Part shown: piece by piece, positions 26,696-35,273 of the stretch
Numbering within the stretch: the first letter of the stretch is position 1
Layout: every line of letters begins with the position of its first letter
Source: Sphingomonas faeni
GTDB lineage: Bacteria > Pseudomonadota > Alphaproteobacteria > Sphingomonadales > Sphingomonadaceae
Direction: 5' to 3'
Length of the DNA stretch: 64,000 bases
Assembly (NCBI RefSeq): GCF_030817315.1
Contig: NZ_JAUSZF010000004.1
Location: 310,001-374,000 of the forward strand
The notes under the pieces: model-generated
What the model was told of the DNA's origin: nothing
The model's input: only the letters and a program-made list of their open reading frames with translations
Databases searched by the model: none
Program-made: the position numbers and the translations under genes

Positions 26696-26962
26696 GTGTC
26701 ACAATCATCGTCGAACTTTGACGTGCGCGAAGCCAGGCTGTTCCGCAACAATCGTAGTCAGGCGGTTCGTATTCCAGCTGAGTTCGAGTTTTCGGGAACC
26801 CGGGTGCTCATTCATAAAGAAGGCGAAAAGCTCATAATTGAATCCGCACCCAAGGCGCGACTTGTCGACATTCTGAAAGGGCTAGCCCCCCTCGCCTCTG
26901 ACGATCAATTCCCCGACGATCTCGATACGACGCTGCTCCCACTGAAGGCGGTCGACCTGTGA
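26696..26962 (+). CDS. vapB: VapB-type antitoxin, 88 aa
   Basis: A GTG start after AAGGAG gives a protein with the AbrB/SpoVT fold pattern: EARLFRNNRSQAVRIPAEFE and TRVLIHKEGEKLIIES. The C-terminal ~35 residues (LAPLASDDQFPDDLDTT) should wrap the toxin active site. Its stop overlaps the toxin start (GTGA), the usual coupling in this pair. It would bind VapC and repress the operon at the twin palindromes just upstream. Confidence 0.88.
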   Translation: MSQSSSNFDVREARLFRNNRSQAVRIPAEFEFSGTRVLIHKEGEKLIIESAPKARLVDILKGLAPLASDDQFPDDLDTTLLPLKAVDL

Positions 26963-27366
26963 CTGGCGCCCGCTACATGCTCGACACCAATATCGTCTCT
27001 GATCTCGTTCGAAATCCGCAAGGCGCGGCGTTTGACAAGATTGTCGAGATCGGGAGCGATAATCTGTGCGTCAGTATCATCACCGCAGCCGAGCTTCGCT
27101 ACGGTTGCGCCCGTAAAGGCTCCCCTCGCCTTCTTCAGCAGGTCGAGGCCATCCTGAGCGGCCTCGACATCCTTCCGCTCGATGTCCCGGTTGACGTCGA
27201 ATATGGCGGCATCCGTGCCGAGCTCGAGGCCGCTGGCACACCAATCGGTCCCAACGACCTCCTGATCGCGGCCCATGCCTATGCGCTAGGCGCCACGCTG
27301 GTCACCGCCAATGTCGGCGAGTTCGCCCGCGTTCGGAGTCTTAGCGTGGAAAACTGGCTCGCCTGA
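26959..27366 (+). CDS. vapC: VapC-type PIN-domain toxin, 135 aa
   Basis: A PIN ribonuclease with acidic residues in YMLDTNIVSDLV, ITAAELRYGCARKG and IGPNDLLIAAHAYALG, followed by TANVGEFARV. This arrangement matches VapC proteins that cut initiator tRNA. The start is a GTG inside the vapB stop. Freed from VapB it would halt translation, so loss of the plasmid would be costly to the cell. Confidence 0.9.
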   Translation: MTGARYMLDTNIVSDLVRNPQGAAFDKIVEIGSDNLCVSIITAAELRYGCARKGSPRLLQQVEAILSGLDILPLDVPVDVEYGGIRAELEAAGTPIGPNDLLIAAHAYALGATLVTANVGEFARVRSLSVENWLA

Positions 27367-27386
27367 CACCTGCGCGGCCTGCATAC

Positions 27387-27423
27387 AAAAACGGGGCCGG
27401 AACCGATAGCAGCGGTCCCGACC
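27387..27423 (-). terminator. Probable minus-strand terminator downstream of vapC
   Basis: Read on the minus strand, GGTCGGGACCG pairs with CGGTTCCGGCC with two G-U pairs, followed by CCGTTTTTG. It may stop transcripts coming leftward from 27.8 kb. Confidence 0.45.
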
Positions 27424-27605
27424 CGTCGATCGAAGGATCCTCCGTCGAAACGGTGGATAGACTGGCTTAACGCATCTGCGTCAAATCCGGTCCACCACCC
27501 TCGATATACGGATCGTCGTCAATTTCCCATGAACGAGCCTTTCGGCCGTTCCAACCGCCATACGGCACTTCACCCGAAGGACTCCACCCCCGAAGGGACA
27601 TCAAC

Positions 27606-27800
27606 ATGACCGTCATTGCACTTTCAGCCCGACGCAATTCACTGAGTTCACTCGAGAACGCCTACGCCGTGGCTATTCAGCTTCGTGAGAGCACCGGCGT
27701 CGACCAGTTTGTGGTCCGCACCGACAATCCCATTCAGCCTTTCCGTGTCTCCCGGTGTCGGCCACATCACCCGGAGAGTCTTCTCGCCCTGGTCGCTTGA
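27606..27800 (+). CDS. Small hypothetical protein, 64 aa
   Basis: ATG at 27606 preceded by GAAGGGACATC. Reads MTVIALSARRNSLSSLENAY. No family is recognised. It converges on the minus-strand gene at 27815 with a 14-base gap. Confidence 0.45.
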   Translation: MTVIALSARRNSLSSLENAYAVAIQLRESTGVDQFVVRTDNPIQPFRVSRCRPHHPESLLALVA

Positions 27801-27814
27801 CCGGGCGACTATCG

Positions 27815-28303
27815 TCAGCCCTCAGTCGTCACGTTGGCCATGATCTGCGCAGCCGTCAGGCTCTCGCACAACTGCGCGTTCGTGGCGTAGATCACCGCGA
27901 GCTTCTGCTCGCGCATCACCATGCACATCCGACCACGACGGTACGTCAGGCTCTGCAACCAGGCGAGTTCGGTAATCGCCTGGTCGATAGGCGTGTCGTA
28001 CAGAAGATACCAAAGCCGCATCTGGAACGGGCTTTTGTCGCGCAGGATCTCTTCGAGATCCTTGTGCCCCTCGGCACGGCCCATGCCGTTGCTCGTTTCG
28101 CTCGCAAGGGCGGTGAACGCTTCCAGCAATTCCGTGATCGCGAAATAGGCAACGTCGAGGCCGATCCCGATCGTAGCGCCTGCCAGCACCCGTCGATCGG
28201 TCGATATTTCGGGGTCGCCGTTCTCGTTGGTGCCGCTGTTGTTCAGCACGTCATATAGCGGGAGGTCATAGTCGTACCCCCGCATCATATCCTGTACTTT
28301 CAT
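27815..28303 (-). CDS. Hypothetical protein, 162 aa
   Basis: Two adjacent ATGs follow GAAGGAGG; the second (28303) has the better spacing. Reads MKVQDMMRGYDYDLPLYDVL, with a helical centre (GLDVAYFAITELLEAFTALA) and KSPFQMRLWYLLYDTPIDQA. The frame extends far upstream, but that part is antisense to the phd gene. Not recognised. Confidence 0.55.
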   Translation of the reverse strand: MKVQDMMRGYDYDLPLYDVLNNSGTNENGDPEISTDRRVLAGATIGIGLDVAYFAITELLEAFTALASETSNGMGRAEGHKDLEEILRDKSPFQMRLWYLLYDTPIDQAITELAWLQSLTYRRGRMCMVMREQKLAVIYATNAQLCESLTAAQIMANVTTEG

Positions 28304-28442
28304 CATATCCTCCTTCGGGTGAGGTCTCGAATTTGGCGGGATCGTCATACAATCGAGCATTACCCGGTCGCATGACCAACATTGACATTTCCGCTGCCGG
28401 CAGCAATGTCTGTACGTCACGACAAAGAAGGTCAAGTCGCCA

Positions 28443-28691
28443 ATGCAAACATTTTCCAGTCGCGACTTCAATCGCGAACCAGGTCGCATCAAGCGGGCCG
28501 CGGTCGATGGCGCAGTCATCATCACCGAACGCGGCCGACCAATCATGGCGGTCATGCCCTTTGCCGAATACGAGCGGCTGAAAACGCCTCCCGGTAACAT
28601 TCTCGACGCCCTCGATATGGACGAGGTCGGGGACATCGAGGTGGACTTCAGCCGGGCAGCATCGTTCCCGCGTCCGACGGTCTTCGACTGA
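28443..28691 (+). CDS. Phd/YefM-type antitoxin, 82 aa
   Basis: MQTFSSRDFNREPGRIKRAA followed by VIITERGRPIMAVMPFAEYE is the classical Phd/YefM N-terminal DNA-binding and dimerisation domain. The tail (DEVGDIEVDFSRAASFPRPT) should block the PIN toxin encoded next. Its stop shares one base with the toxin start (TGATG). Confidence 0.9.
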   Translation: MQTFSSRDFNREPGRIKRAAVDGAVIITERGRPIMAVMPFAEYERLKTPPGNILDALDMDEVGDIEVDFSRAASFPRPTVFD

Positions 28692-29122
28692 TGTACTTAC
28701 TCGACACCAACACCCTGTCCGAGCTGCGCAAGCGACGCAGTGGAAAGATCAGTGCAGCCGTCGAAGCGTGGGCCGGTAGCGTCGATCAGGCGGACATGTA
28801 CCTTTCGGTCATCACGATCATGGAGATCGAGCTTGGCATCGCACTGCTCGAACGGCGCGATCCGCGGCAAGCCGGCATGTTGCGACTATGGCTGCATGAC
28901 AAGGTTATGCCCGCCTTTGCAGGACGCATACTCTCCATCGACACCACGATCGCGCTGCGCTGCGCGCGGCTGCACGTTCCGGACACTAAGAGCGAACGCG
29001 ACGCCTGGATCGCCGCGACGGGTCTCGTACACGACCTGACGATCGTGACCCGCAATGTCGCAGACTTTGCCGGCACCGGTGTGACGCTGCTCGATCCGTG
29101 GACGTTCAACGTCGGCCTCTGA
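28691..29122 (+). CDS. PIN-domain toxin (VapC/FitB-like), 143 aa
   Basis: MYLLDTNTLSELRKRRSGKI, ITIMEIELGIALLERRD and SERDAWIAATGLVHDLTIVT followed by RNVADFAGTGV contain the PIN acidic cluster. The pairing of a Phd antitoxin with a FitB-like PIN toxin is common. It would cut RNA unless held by the antitoxin. It is the second toxin-antitoxin pair in 2.4 kb, so the two may both stabilise the plasmid. Confidence 0.9.
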   Translation: MYLLDTNTLSELRKRRSGKISAAVEAWAGSVDQADMYLSVITIMEIELGIALLERRDPRQAGMLRLWLHDKVMPAFAGRILSIDTTIALRCARLHVPDTKSERDAWIAATGLVHDLTIVTRNVADFAGTGVTLLDPWTFNVGL

Positions 29123-29228
29123 TGAAACGATCAAAGCTATGCGGCTCAGGCCCTTTCGCGGTTGCAATATGATCTTCGCAGATTCAGCATGGCGACGCCT
29201 TTCAGGCATCCTCTCCTAAAAACTATCA

Positions 29229-29256
29229 GGGTCGGCTCCCCGCCGGCCCTTTTTTT
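29229..29256 (+). terminator. Rho-independent terminator after the second toxin gene
   Basis: Stem GGGTCGGC (29229-29236) with GCCGGCCC (29242-29249), one G-U pair, followed by seven T. It lies about 105 bases after the toxin stop. Confidence 0.8.
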
Positions 29257-29486
29257 GTCTGCCGAACGCTGCCCGGTGCGCCTAGCGGTACCTTCGGCGA
29301 CGGCTCGGTCTGCAAGGATCTCCCCGGGGTTGATGTCGCTATTTTCTGAGCCGTGCGCTCAGGATGCGGATTCCGATGATCGCGCGCAGCCATTCCGATT
29401 TGATGGCGCGCAGCGTTCCGATTTGATCGCGATCAGTTGCGGTCACTCGGTCGACATAGGTTGGGTGTCAGTTTCGTGAGGCAGGG

Positions 29487-30227
29487 TCAATCGCCGATGG
29501 ACGCTTTGGTGCGCCGCAGGCTGTCACCTTCGAGTTCGACGCGGTGAGCGTTGTGAAGAAGGCGGTCCAGGATCGCGTCGGCATAGGTGGAATCGCCGAT
29601 GGCATGATGCCACGACGCGGTCGGAAGCTGGCTGGTCACGATGGTCGACTTGCGGCCGTACCGATCTTCCAGGATCTCGAGCAGGTCATGCCGGGCCTGA
29701 GCATCCAGGGGCTGAAGGCCCCAATCATCCAGGATGAGCAGTTCGACGCTGGCGAGGCTCTTGAGCCTGCTGGCGATGCGGCCGTCGCCGCGTGCCAGGG
29801 CGAGCTCGTCGAGCAGACGCGTGAAGCGCACGTAGAGGACCGAGCGGTTGTCGCGGCAGGCCTTGTGGCCGATGGCGCACGCGAGCCAACTCTTGCCGAT
29901 ACCGGTCGGGCCACAGATCGCCAGATTGTCGTGCGCGTCGATCCACTCGCCGCTCAACAACGTTTCGAACAGCCGGCGCTCGAGACCGCGGGGGCTGCGG
30001 TAGTCGACATCCTCAGGTGCCGCCTGGTGCCGCAATTTGGCGTATCGAAGGCGCGCGCTGAGCCTCTTATCGTGCCGCCAGGTGGTTTCCCGGTCGAGCA
30101 GCAGGGCAAGCCACTCGGCATGGCTGAGCGTGGCGGCGTCACCATGCTTGTCGAGTTCGGTGAAGGCTTTGGCCATGCCTTGCAGGCCGAGCGCCTGCAG
30201 CTGGTCGAGGGTAGGATGTATCAGCAT
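29487..30227 (-). CDS. istB: IS21 helper ATPase IstB, 246 aa
   Basis: AAA+ ATPase with Walker A CGPTGIGKSWLACAIG and Walker B ELLILDDWGLQPL. The N-terminal part (HPTLDQLQALGLQGMAKAF) is typical of IstB. It assists IstA in choosing the target and assembling the transposition complex. It begins 11 bases after the istA stop. Confidence 0.95.
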   Translation of the reverse strand: MLIHPTLDQLQALGLQGMAKAFTELDKHGDAATLSHAEWLALLLDRETTWRHDKRLSARLRYAKLRHQAAPEDVDYRSPRGLERRLFETLLSGEWIDAHDNLAICGPTGIGKSWLACAIGHKACRDNRSVLYVRFTRLLDELALARGDGRIASRLKSLASVELLILDDWGLQPLDAQARHDLLEILEDRYGRKSTIVTSQLPTASWHHAIGDSTYADAILDRLLHNAHRVELEGDSLRRTKASIGD

Positions 30228-30238
30228 GAGCTATCTCC

Positions 30239-31789
30239 TCAGTGGTAGTATTTGGGTCCGCGGATATTGGGGTGGTCGACGCTCACCTCTCCGGCCGAGC
30301 GGGGGCGATGGAGCGGATCTGCGTCGAGCTTCTTCTCGAGGATGGATTTGACGGCGCCGTATTTTCGCGCGCCGATCTCGAGAGCGCGTAGCGACGCGGC
30401 GTCGACACGGACGGCACCGTAAGCGCGTGCCAGCCGCACTATGCCGAGACAGGAGCGGTAGCCCTGCTCGGGATGTGGCCGGTCGCTCAGGATCATCTCG
30501 CACAGCATCCTGACCGACGGGCCAAGCCGTCCGGCTTCATCAAGCAGGCGTTCGACCGTCCAGTCGCCGTAGCGACGATGGCTCGAGGGCATATGGTCGT
30601 TGATGGTGGTGTGATGGCCGTTGCCGGACCCGCGCATGTGGGACGCGACCCGCTCGCCCCTGAGGAAGATCTCGACGGTGCGCGCGGTCAGCCGCACCTC
30701 GACCTGCGCCCGGGCATGACGATAAGGCACCGAGTAGAAATGCTTTGCTGCCTCGACGTGATAGTCGATGCCGACTTTGCAGCGGCGCCACTCCGCCAGG
30801 ACGTAGGGCTCAGCCGGCAATGCCTTCAGCAAGGGACGGTCGATTTCCTCGAACAGCTCACGCCGCGACCGGCCGAACCGGCGCATGACGCGGGCGTTCA
30901 ACGCGGTCATCATCTCGGCCATGGCGGCGCGTAGATCGTCCAGGCCGTACCAGACCCGGTTACGAAGACGCCCAAACAGCCAGCGCTCGACGATGCCGAC
31001 ACAGGCCTCAACCTTGGCTTTGTCTCGCGGGCGATATGGCCGTGCCGCGAGTACCGAGGTGCCATAGTGCGCCGCGAGCTCGGCATAGGTGCGGTTCACC
31101 TGCGGGTCGTAAAGGCACGCCTTGATGACCGCGACCTTGGCATTGTCGGGAATGAGAAGGCGGGCCGCGCCACCAAAGAAGTCGAAGGCTCTGACGTGCG
31201 AGTCCGTCCAGTCCGGGAGGGTCTCGGTCCAGGTCGGCCACGCAAACGACAGGCTCGATGCGCCCATCACGGCCACGAAAAGATGAGCCTCGCGGATCTC
31301 GCCGGTCAGCCGGTCGACCACCACCGACACCGTGTCGCCAGCATAGTCGACGAACATCCGGTCGCCGCCCAGATGGGTCTGCCGCATCGTCACCGGAAGC
31401 CGCCCCTCCCAGGAGCGGTACAGCTCGCAGAACCGGGAATACCGGTAACCGTCGGGATGAGCCTCAATATATTCGTCCCACAGCACCTGCAGCGTAACGT
31501 GCTTGCGCTTGAGTTCCCGGTTCACGACCGCCCAGTCGGGTTCGTGCCGACCCCGCTCCGAGCCTCGCTTTGCCGCTACACCGTACAACTCGAGTTCGAG
31601 TGCCGTGTCGGTCAGCCCGTCTGCCAGCGGCCATTCCAGCTTAGAAGCGCGAAAGCGCTGAAGCATCATCCGGACGCCCGTGCTCCCGACGCCTACGCGC
31701 CGCGCTACCTCCCGCGAAGGAAGACCGGCATCATACGTCAGCCGTAAAATCTCGCGCACTTTGCGCATCGCAATTCGCTCCGTCGGCAT
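30239..31789 (-). CDS. istA: IS21 transposase IstA, 516 aa
   Basis: N-terminal helix-turn-helix (AGLPSREVARRVGVGSTGVR) followed by an rve/DDE integrase core: FVDYAGDTVSVVVDRLTGEI, LIPDNAKVAVIKACLYD and KAKVEACVGIVERWL supply the D, D and E. A C-terminal beta domain binds DNA. The length is normal and there is no frame break, so it should be active. Confidence 0.95.
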   Translation of the reverse strand: MPTERIAMRKVREILRLTYDAGLPSREVARRVGVGSTGVRMMLQRFRASKLEWPLADGLTDTALELELYGVAAKRGSERGRHEPDWAVVNRELKRKHVTLQVLWDEYIEAHPDGYRYSRFCELYRSWEGRLPVTMRQTHLGGDRMFVDYAGDTVSVVVDRLTGEIREAHLFVAVMGASSLSFAWPTWTETLPDWTDSHVRAFDFFGGAARLLIPDNAKVAVIKACLYDPQVNRTYAELAAHYGTSVLAARPYRPRDKAKVEACVGIVERWLFGRLRNRVWYGLDDLRAAMAEMMTALNARVMRRFGRSRRELFEEIDRPLLKALPAEPYVLAEWRRCKVGIDYHVEAAKHFYSVPYRHARAQVEVRLTARTVEIFLRGERVASHMRGSGNGHHTTINDHMPSSHRRYGDWTVERLLDEAGRLGPSVRMLCEMILSDRPHPEQGYRSCLGIVRLARAYGAVRVDAASLRALEIGARKYGAVKSILEKKLDADPLHRPRSAGEVSVDHPNIRGPKYYH

Positions 31790-31854
31790 TGGCTGCTCCT
31801 CGAAAAGAAGCAGCCTGCGACGACCGGATCACACCACCAAAACACTCCGCATCT

Positions 31855-31971
31855 GATCGCGATCTAATCGGAACGCTGATCGCGATGATCCCGGAATGCT
31901 GATCGCCATCATCTCGGAACGCTGATCGCCATCATCCCGGAATGCTGCGCGCGATGATCCCGGAATCCGCA
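31855..31971. repeat. Five 23-bp repeats at the right end of the IS21 element
   Basis: Units at 31855, 31878, 31901, 31924 and 31947 follow the pattern GATCGC(G/C)AT, then CCGGAA(T/C)GCT. The last unit contains the terminal inverted repeat. They are the likely IstA binding sites. Confidence 0.75.
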
Positions 31972-32366
31972 CTCAGGACCCGTGTCTCACGCGCGATCTG
32001 CTCTTCCATCATTGGCCAGATACCCCGCGCCGCGGCACAATAACCAGACCAGTCCGCCTCGATCGACGCCGACGTCCACTGTGCAATATGTGCCTTTGAA
32101 AACATCCGCTTGGTTGCGGTCGCAAATAGCAACTCGGACAACTCCGTCCGGAGATCATCATCGGCATTCTTGAGCAACGATGGCACAACCTCTTCGCTGA
32201 CAAACCGAGACCGCGCCAGGCTAGCCGAAATCAGACGCTCCCGGACCTCCGCTAGCTCACGACTGCTCGGATTTTCCTTGCCGCACTGCCTCCTCACCTC
32301 GCTGAGACCAGCCATGATCGTTTGATGATGCTCTTCCAATGTGCGGAGCATCGCTTCCGAACTCAT
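31932..32366 (-). CDS. Hypothetical helical protein, C-terminus altered by IS21 insertion
   Basis: Starts MSSEAMLRTLEEHHQTIMAG after AAGGAAAAGGG. The product is helical with many charged residues and no recognised motif. The IS21 junction falls after codons for ETRVLSA; now the protein ends DSGIIARSIPG inside the element. Rejoining the two flanks across the target duplication gives RVLSARLRK then a stop, so only the last few residues were changed. The protein may still work. Confidence 0.55.
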   Translation of the reverse strand: MSSEAMLRTLEEHHQTIMAGLSEVRRQCGKENPSSRELAEVRERLISASLARSRFVSEEVVPSLLKNADDDLRTELSELLFATATKRMFSKAHIAQWTSASIEADWSGYCAAARGIWPMMEEQIARETRVLSADSGIIARSIPG

Positions 32367-32699
32367 CTGCGTACCCTTTTCCTTGCCGGACGATATTACA
32401 CCGCGATCCACACGATTTTGCATCTTCGGCCAGCGTCGATGCGACGTTCGCCCTTCTAGATATGCCACTCTAAAGACCTGATTGACGGGCTCAAGCCAAG
32501 CTTTTCCCCTACGGAACGGCGGTGCCTCGTCGGCGTTCGCGTTGTCCCGAGTGTGCATTATGACGTTCATTAAAAGATGCCGTCCGCAGTCGTTGGCCGG
32601 TCTGCACGGCTTGCCGGAAATCGCTCGGACAACGTCCTTTTGAAAGCAGGTCTGTTCGGCCGCATCGCGCAGAGATTGGTGTGAAAACGAAAGCGCTTA

Positions 32700-33535
32700 G
32701 GGTCAGGACTCATTGGTCATAGCCAGAAGATGACGGTGGCCGCGAGCGCGACGGCAGAGAAGAAGACGGTTGGGCAGCGGTCGTAGCGAGTGGCGACGCG
32801 GCGCCAATCCTTCAGACGGCCGAACATGATCTCGATGCGGCTGCGGCGCCGGTAGCGGCGCTTGTCGTATCTGACCGGCTCGTTCCGCGATCTGCGGCCC
32901 GGGATGCAGGGCTGGATGCCCTTGGCTTCCAGGGCGTCCCTGAACCAATCGGCGTCATAACCACGGTCGCCAAGCAGCCACTGTGCTTTCGGCAGATCGT
33001 CGAGCAAGGCTGCCGCGCCGGTGTAGTCGCTGACCTGCCCGGCGGTCATGAAGAAGCTCAAGGGCCGCCCATCCGCATCGCTGACGGCGTGCAGTTTGGT
33101 GTTCATGCCGCCTTTCGTGCGGCCGATCAGGCGGCCGAGATCCCCTTTTTTACCCGCAGACTCGATGCCGTGCGGTGTGCCTTCAGGTAGGTCGCGTCGA
33201 TCATGACCGTTTTCGGTACGGCTTCTGCTGCCGCGAGCCCCTCCATCATGCGCAAGAACACACCCCTCTCGCCCCACCGCTTCCAGCGATTGTAGAGCGT
33301 CTTGTGCGGCCCATAGTCCTTCGGCGCATCACGCCAGCGTAGCCCGTTGCGGTTGACGAAAACGATACCGCTGAGCACCCGCCGATCATCAACCCGAGGC
33401 TTGCCATGGCTCTTGGGAAAATACGGTTGCAGACGCGCCATCTGCTCATCCGTCAGCCAGTACAGGTCGCTCATCCACGCTCTCCTCACGGAGCCTGAAT
33501 CAGATCGCGCCTCTCACATCAATGGGTCCTGACCC
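32700..33535. mobile_element. IS5-family insertion sequence, about 836 bp
   Basis: Near-perfect inverted ends GGGTCAGGACTCATTG at 32700 and its partner CAATGGGTCCTGACCC ending at 33535. I see no clear target duplication (TA on the left, CA on the right). Inside is one transposase read through a frameshift. Confidence 0.88.
32717..33474 (-). CDS. IS5 transposase, made by -1 frameshifting
   Basis: The first frame starts MSDLYWLTDEQMARLQPYFP and carries TVMIDATYLKAHRTASSLR. At the run of six A and GG (33145-33151 on the minus strand) a -1 slip joins it to GRLIGRTKGGMNTKLHAV and continues to LLGDRGYDADWFRDAL and RSRIEIMFGRLKDWRRVATR. The D, D and E residues are thus split between frames. An A6G slip site is usual for this group, so this is probably programmed. 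Confidence 0.88.
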
Positions 33536-33780
33536 CAGGGGGATCGGCACCTTCATCGTTATGAATACGGGCAAGTGTCAGCCAGCGCCGTTCACGGGCT
33601 TTCCCGTCCGCAAATTCTGAACCTAGACCGCAAGAACGGTGTCGCTGGACGCGGGCCAGCGATCCGTCAGAGATCTTCCACCGACATCGAGACCACATCA
33701 CGCTGGGTTACCGGTGGTTCAGACCCAGCCGCACCGAGGCCGTATTGCATTGAGAGGGCCGCTCCGCGAGTGGGGGGGGC

Positions 33781-34125
33781 ATGCCTCACGCCAGCAACAT
33801 CGTCTATTGCGACGGTCCGGACAGCCCCCACGCCTTCGACATCGTTCCGCTTCAGCCCCGTAAGGGTAGCCTGGATGCGATGTGCCCAGTCTGCAAAGGC
33901 CGAGGCCAATGGAATACCGAGATTGATCTCGTCAGCTTCCGCTGCAAGCGCACCGCCTGCGATCGTTGCCACGGCGCTGGATGGGTAGAAACCGGCTCTG
34001 ACCCGGTCGGCCTGCCCGATATTGAGATCGCACCGGGAGGCTACCCCCGGTGGACTCTACGCTTCGAGGCTGCTGACGAGGCCACCCAGATTGATCCGGG
34101 GACGCCAGGCCTATCGCAGGCCTAG
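33781..34125 (+). CDS. Small protein with paired CxxC zinc-binding motifs, 114 aa
   Basis: MPHASNIVYCDGPDSPHAF is followed by two CxxCxGxG units, CPVCKGRGQWN and CDRCHGAGWVE, as in the DnaJ zinc domain. It probably binds zinc and may contact protein or nucleic acid. A run of eight G forms the ribosome site. Between the IS5 end and this gene (33536-33780) I see nothing else convincing. Confidence 0.6.
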   Translation: MPHASNIVYCDGPDSPHAFDIVPLQPRKGSLDAMCPVCKGRGQWNTEIDLVSFRCKRTACDRCHGAGWVETGSDPVGLPDIEIAPGGYPRWTLRFEAADEATQIDPGTPGLSQA

Positions 34126-34129
34126 GCAA

Positions 34130-34315
34130 TTACTGGTTAGGGTCGGGCGCCCCGAGCTTCGCCGCGATCCGCGCAACTTCCTCGTCACTTGGCTCCTCCG
34201 GCAGTTCCTCGCCGGGCAAGAGAGCGTCGTCGGGAATGCCTGGTGCGGTGCCGGCGATCGGCTCGTCAATGGCGCGCTCGTTGGCACCGTCCGTGATCTT
34301 CTCTCTACTCGGCAT
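34130..34315 (-). CDS. Small acidic hypothetical protein, 61 aa
   Basis: MPSREKITDGANERAIDEPI with an acidic, proline-rich centre and DEEVARIAAKLGAPDPNQ at the end. AGAGGAGACTGAA precedes the ATG. It is probably disordered. It converges on the zinc-motif gene. Confidence 0.5.
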   Translation of the reverse strand: MPSREKITDGANERAIDEPIAGTAPGIPDDALLPGEELPEEPSDEEVARIAAKLGAPDPNQ

Positions 34316-34537
34316 TTCAGTCTCCTCTTGTAGCGCTCAAACGCACAGGGGACGTTACAGAGCCCTATCACGCCCACGGATGGGCAGATGCTTCGGAGAG
34401 CGCCGCACGGGCTCAGCCATCCGAGTGCCGCAAGGACTGCGCACTGAAGCGCTCTAGCCAATAGACTTGCGTTTTGTACCCGTTGTCGCAGGTTGCTTGG
34501 TACAGCCCGCGTTGCAATTCCACGCAGGAGCAGCGAG

Positions 34538-34918
34538 ATGATCGAGACATGGCGGCGCGAACGAAAAATTCGTCAGGTCCTGCGTGGCCTAGCCCGCCAG
34601 CGCGTTGCTATCGTGCATCGGGAGAGTGGGATCTGGGTCATCGAATGCGCGATGGCCCGCAACGACGAGGTCGAGGCGGACCTTGCCACCTGCCTCATGC
34701 GGGGCTGGGTCGAGCCTCTTCAGGAGAACATGCCAACTGGTACGCTCGAATTCGACTCGATCGGCCGAGCTTCCGACCCCCGTTTTGATCGGATCGAAAA
34801 TCATTTCGGTCTTACCGATGGTGGATGGGCTGCGTTAAACCGCGCTCATGTCTGGACGGTCATTGGCGTTATCGTGGCGCTCGCCTCGTTAGCTGCGACC
34901 TTCGCCGTAGCCAGTTAG
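34538..34918 (+). CDS. Hypothetical protein with C-terminal membrane anchor, 126 aa
   Basis: Starts MIETWRRERKIRQVLRGLAR after GGAGCAGCGAG. A soluble domain (RQRVAIVHRESGIWVIECAM, MRGWVEPLQENMPTGTLEF) ends in one membrane helix, VWTVIGVIVALASLAATFAV. Possibly a tail-anchored regulator. Not recognised. Confidence 0.6.
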   Translation: MIETWRRERKIRQVLRGLARQRVAIVHRESGIWVIECAMARNDEVEADLATCLMRGWVEPLQENMPTGTLEFDSIGRASDPRFDRIENHFGLTDGGWAALNRAHVWTVIGVIVALASLAATFAVAS

Positions 34919-34967
34919 TCCGCCATCCCGTCGACCCAATCGCGTGGCTGCTCGCGCGGGTTGCGCA

Positions 34968-35273
34968 TCAGTTGCTCGAGGAAAAATCGGTCACGAAGCT
35001 GGTGACCACATCGATGTCGTTCGCAGTCAGCCCACTTCCCTGGTCGATGACGTCGCCGGCATTCCGGGTGGCGCGGAACGCCTTGAGCCGGGCAAGCGCG
35101 TCCTGGAGGTCGGGTGTTTGGGTCATGTCTGCTTCGTCGCGAACCTGGACACGGTCATACTCACCGGTAGCGACCATGTCGTTTGCAAACGCCTGAGCCG
35201 CAGCCAAATTGACGTGGATCACCTCTCGGCCAATCTCGCGCCCCGCCTTCTCGTAGATGATCGTGTAAGCCAT
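34968..35273 (-). CDS. Hypothetical protein, 101 aa
   Basis: Starts MAYTIIYEKAGREIGREVIH and has helices (AAAQAFANDMVATGEYDRVQ). It looks like a compact alpha/beta protein. AGGGGG precedes the ATG at 35273; an in-frame start ten codons earlier is less likely. Confidence 0.5.
   Translation of the reverse strand: MAYTIIYEKAGREIGREVIHVNLAAAQAFANDMVATGEYDRVQVRDEADMTQTPDLQDALARLKAFRATRNAGDVIDQGSGLTANDIDVVTSFVTDFSSSN

Larger units (their letters stand above)
29365..31971. mobile_element. IS21-family insertion sequence, 2607 bp
   Basis: The ends are TGCGGATTCC and GGAATCCGCA as inverted repeats. The 7-base word CTCAGGA stands immediately outside both ends (29358-29364 and 31972-31978), a clean target duplication. 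Inside are istB and istA on the minus strand in the usual order. The right end carries five 23-base repeats (31855-31971), presumably transposase binding sites, and the left end shorter versions. The element looks complete and recent. It landed near the 3' end of the gene that now ends at 31932. Confidence 0.93.

Noticed and set aside
29544..30248. Long plus-strand frame opposite istB
   Set aside because: It is antisense to a clear IstB ATPase and has no motif of its own; GC-rich DNA often leaves such frames open.
31067..31747. Long plus-strand frame opposite istA
   Set aside because: Antisense to the IstA transposase and without domain features.
32570..32699. Gene interrupted by the IS5 element
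   Set aside because: Frames are open on both sides, but joining them gives no coherent protein, and there is no target duplication to guide the join.
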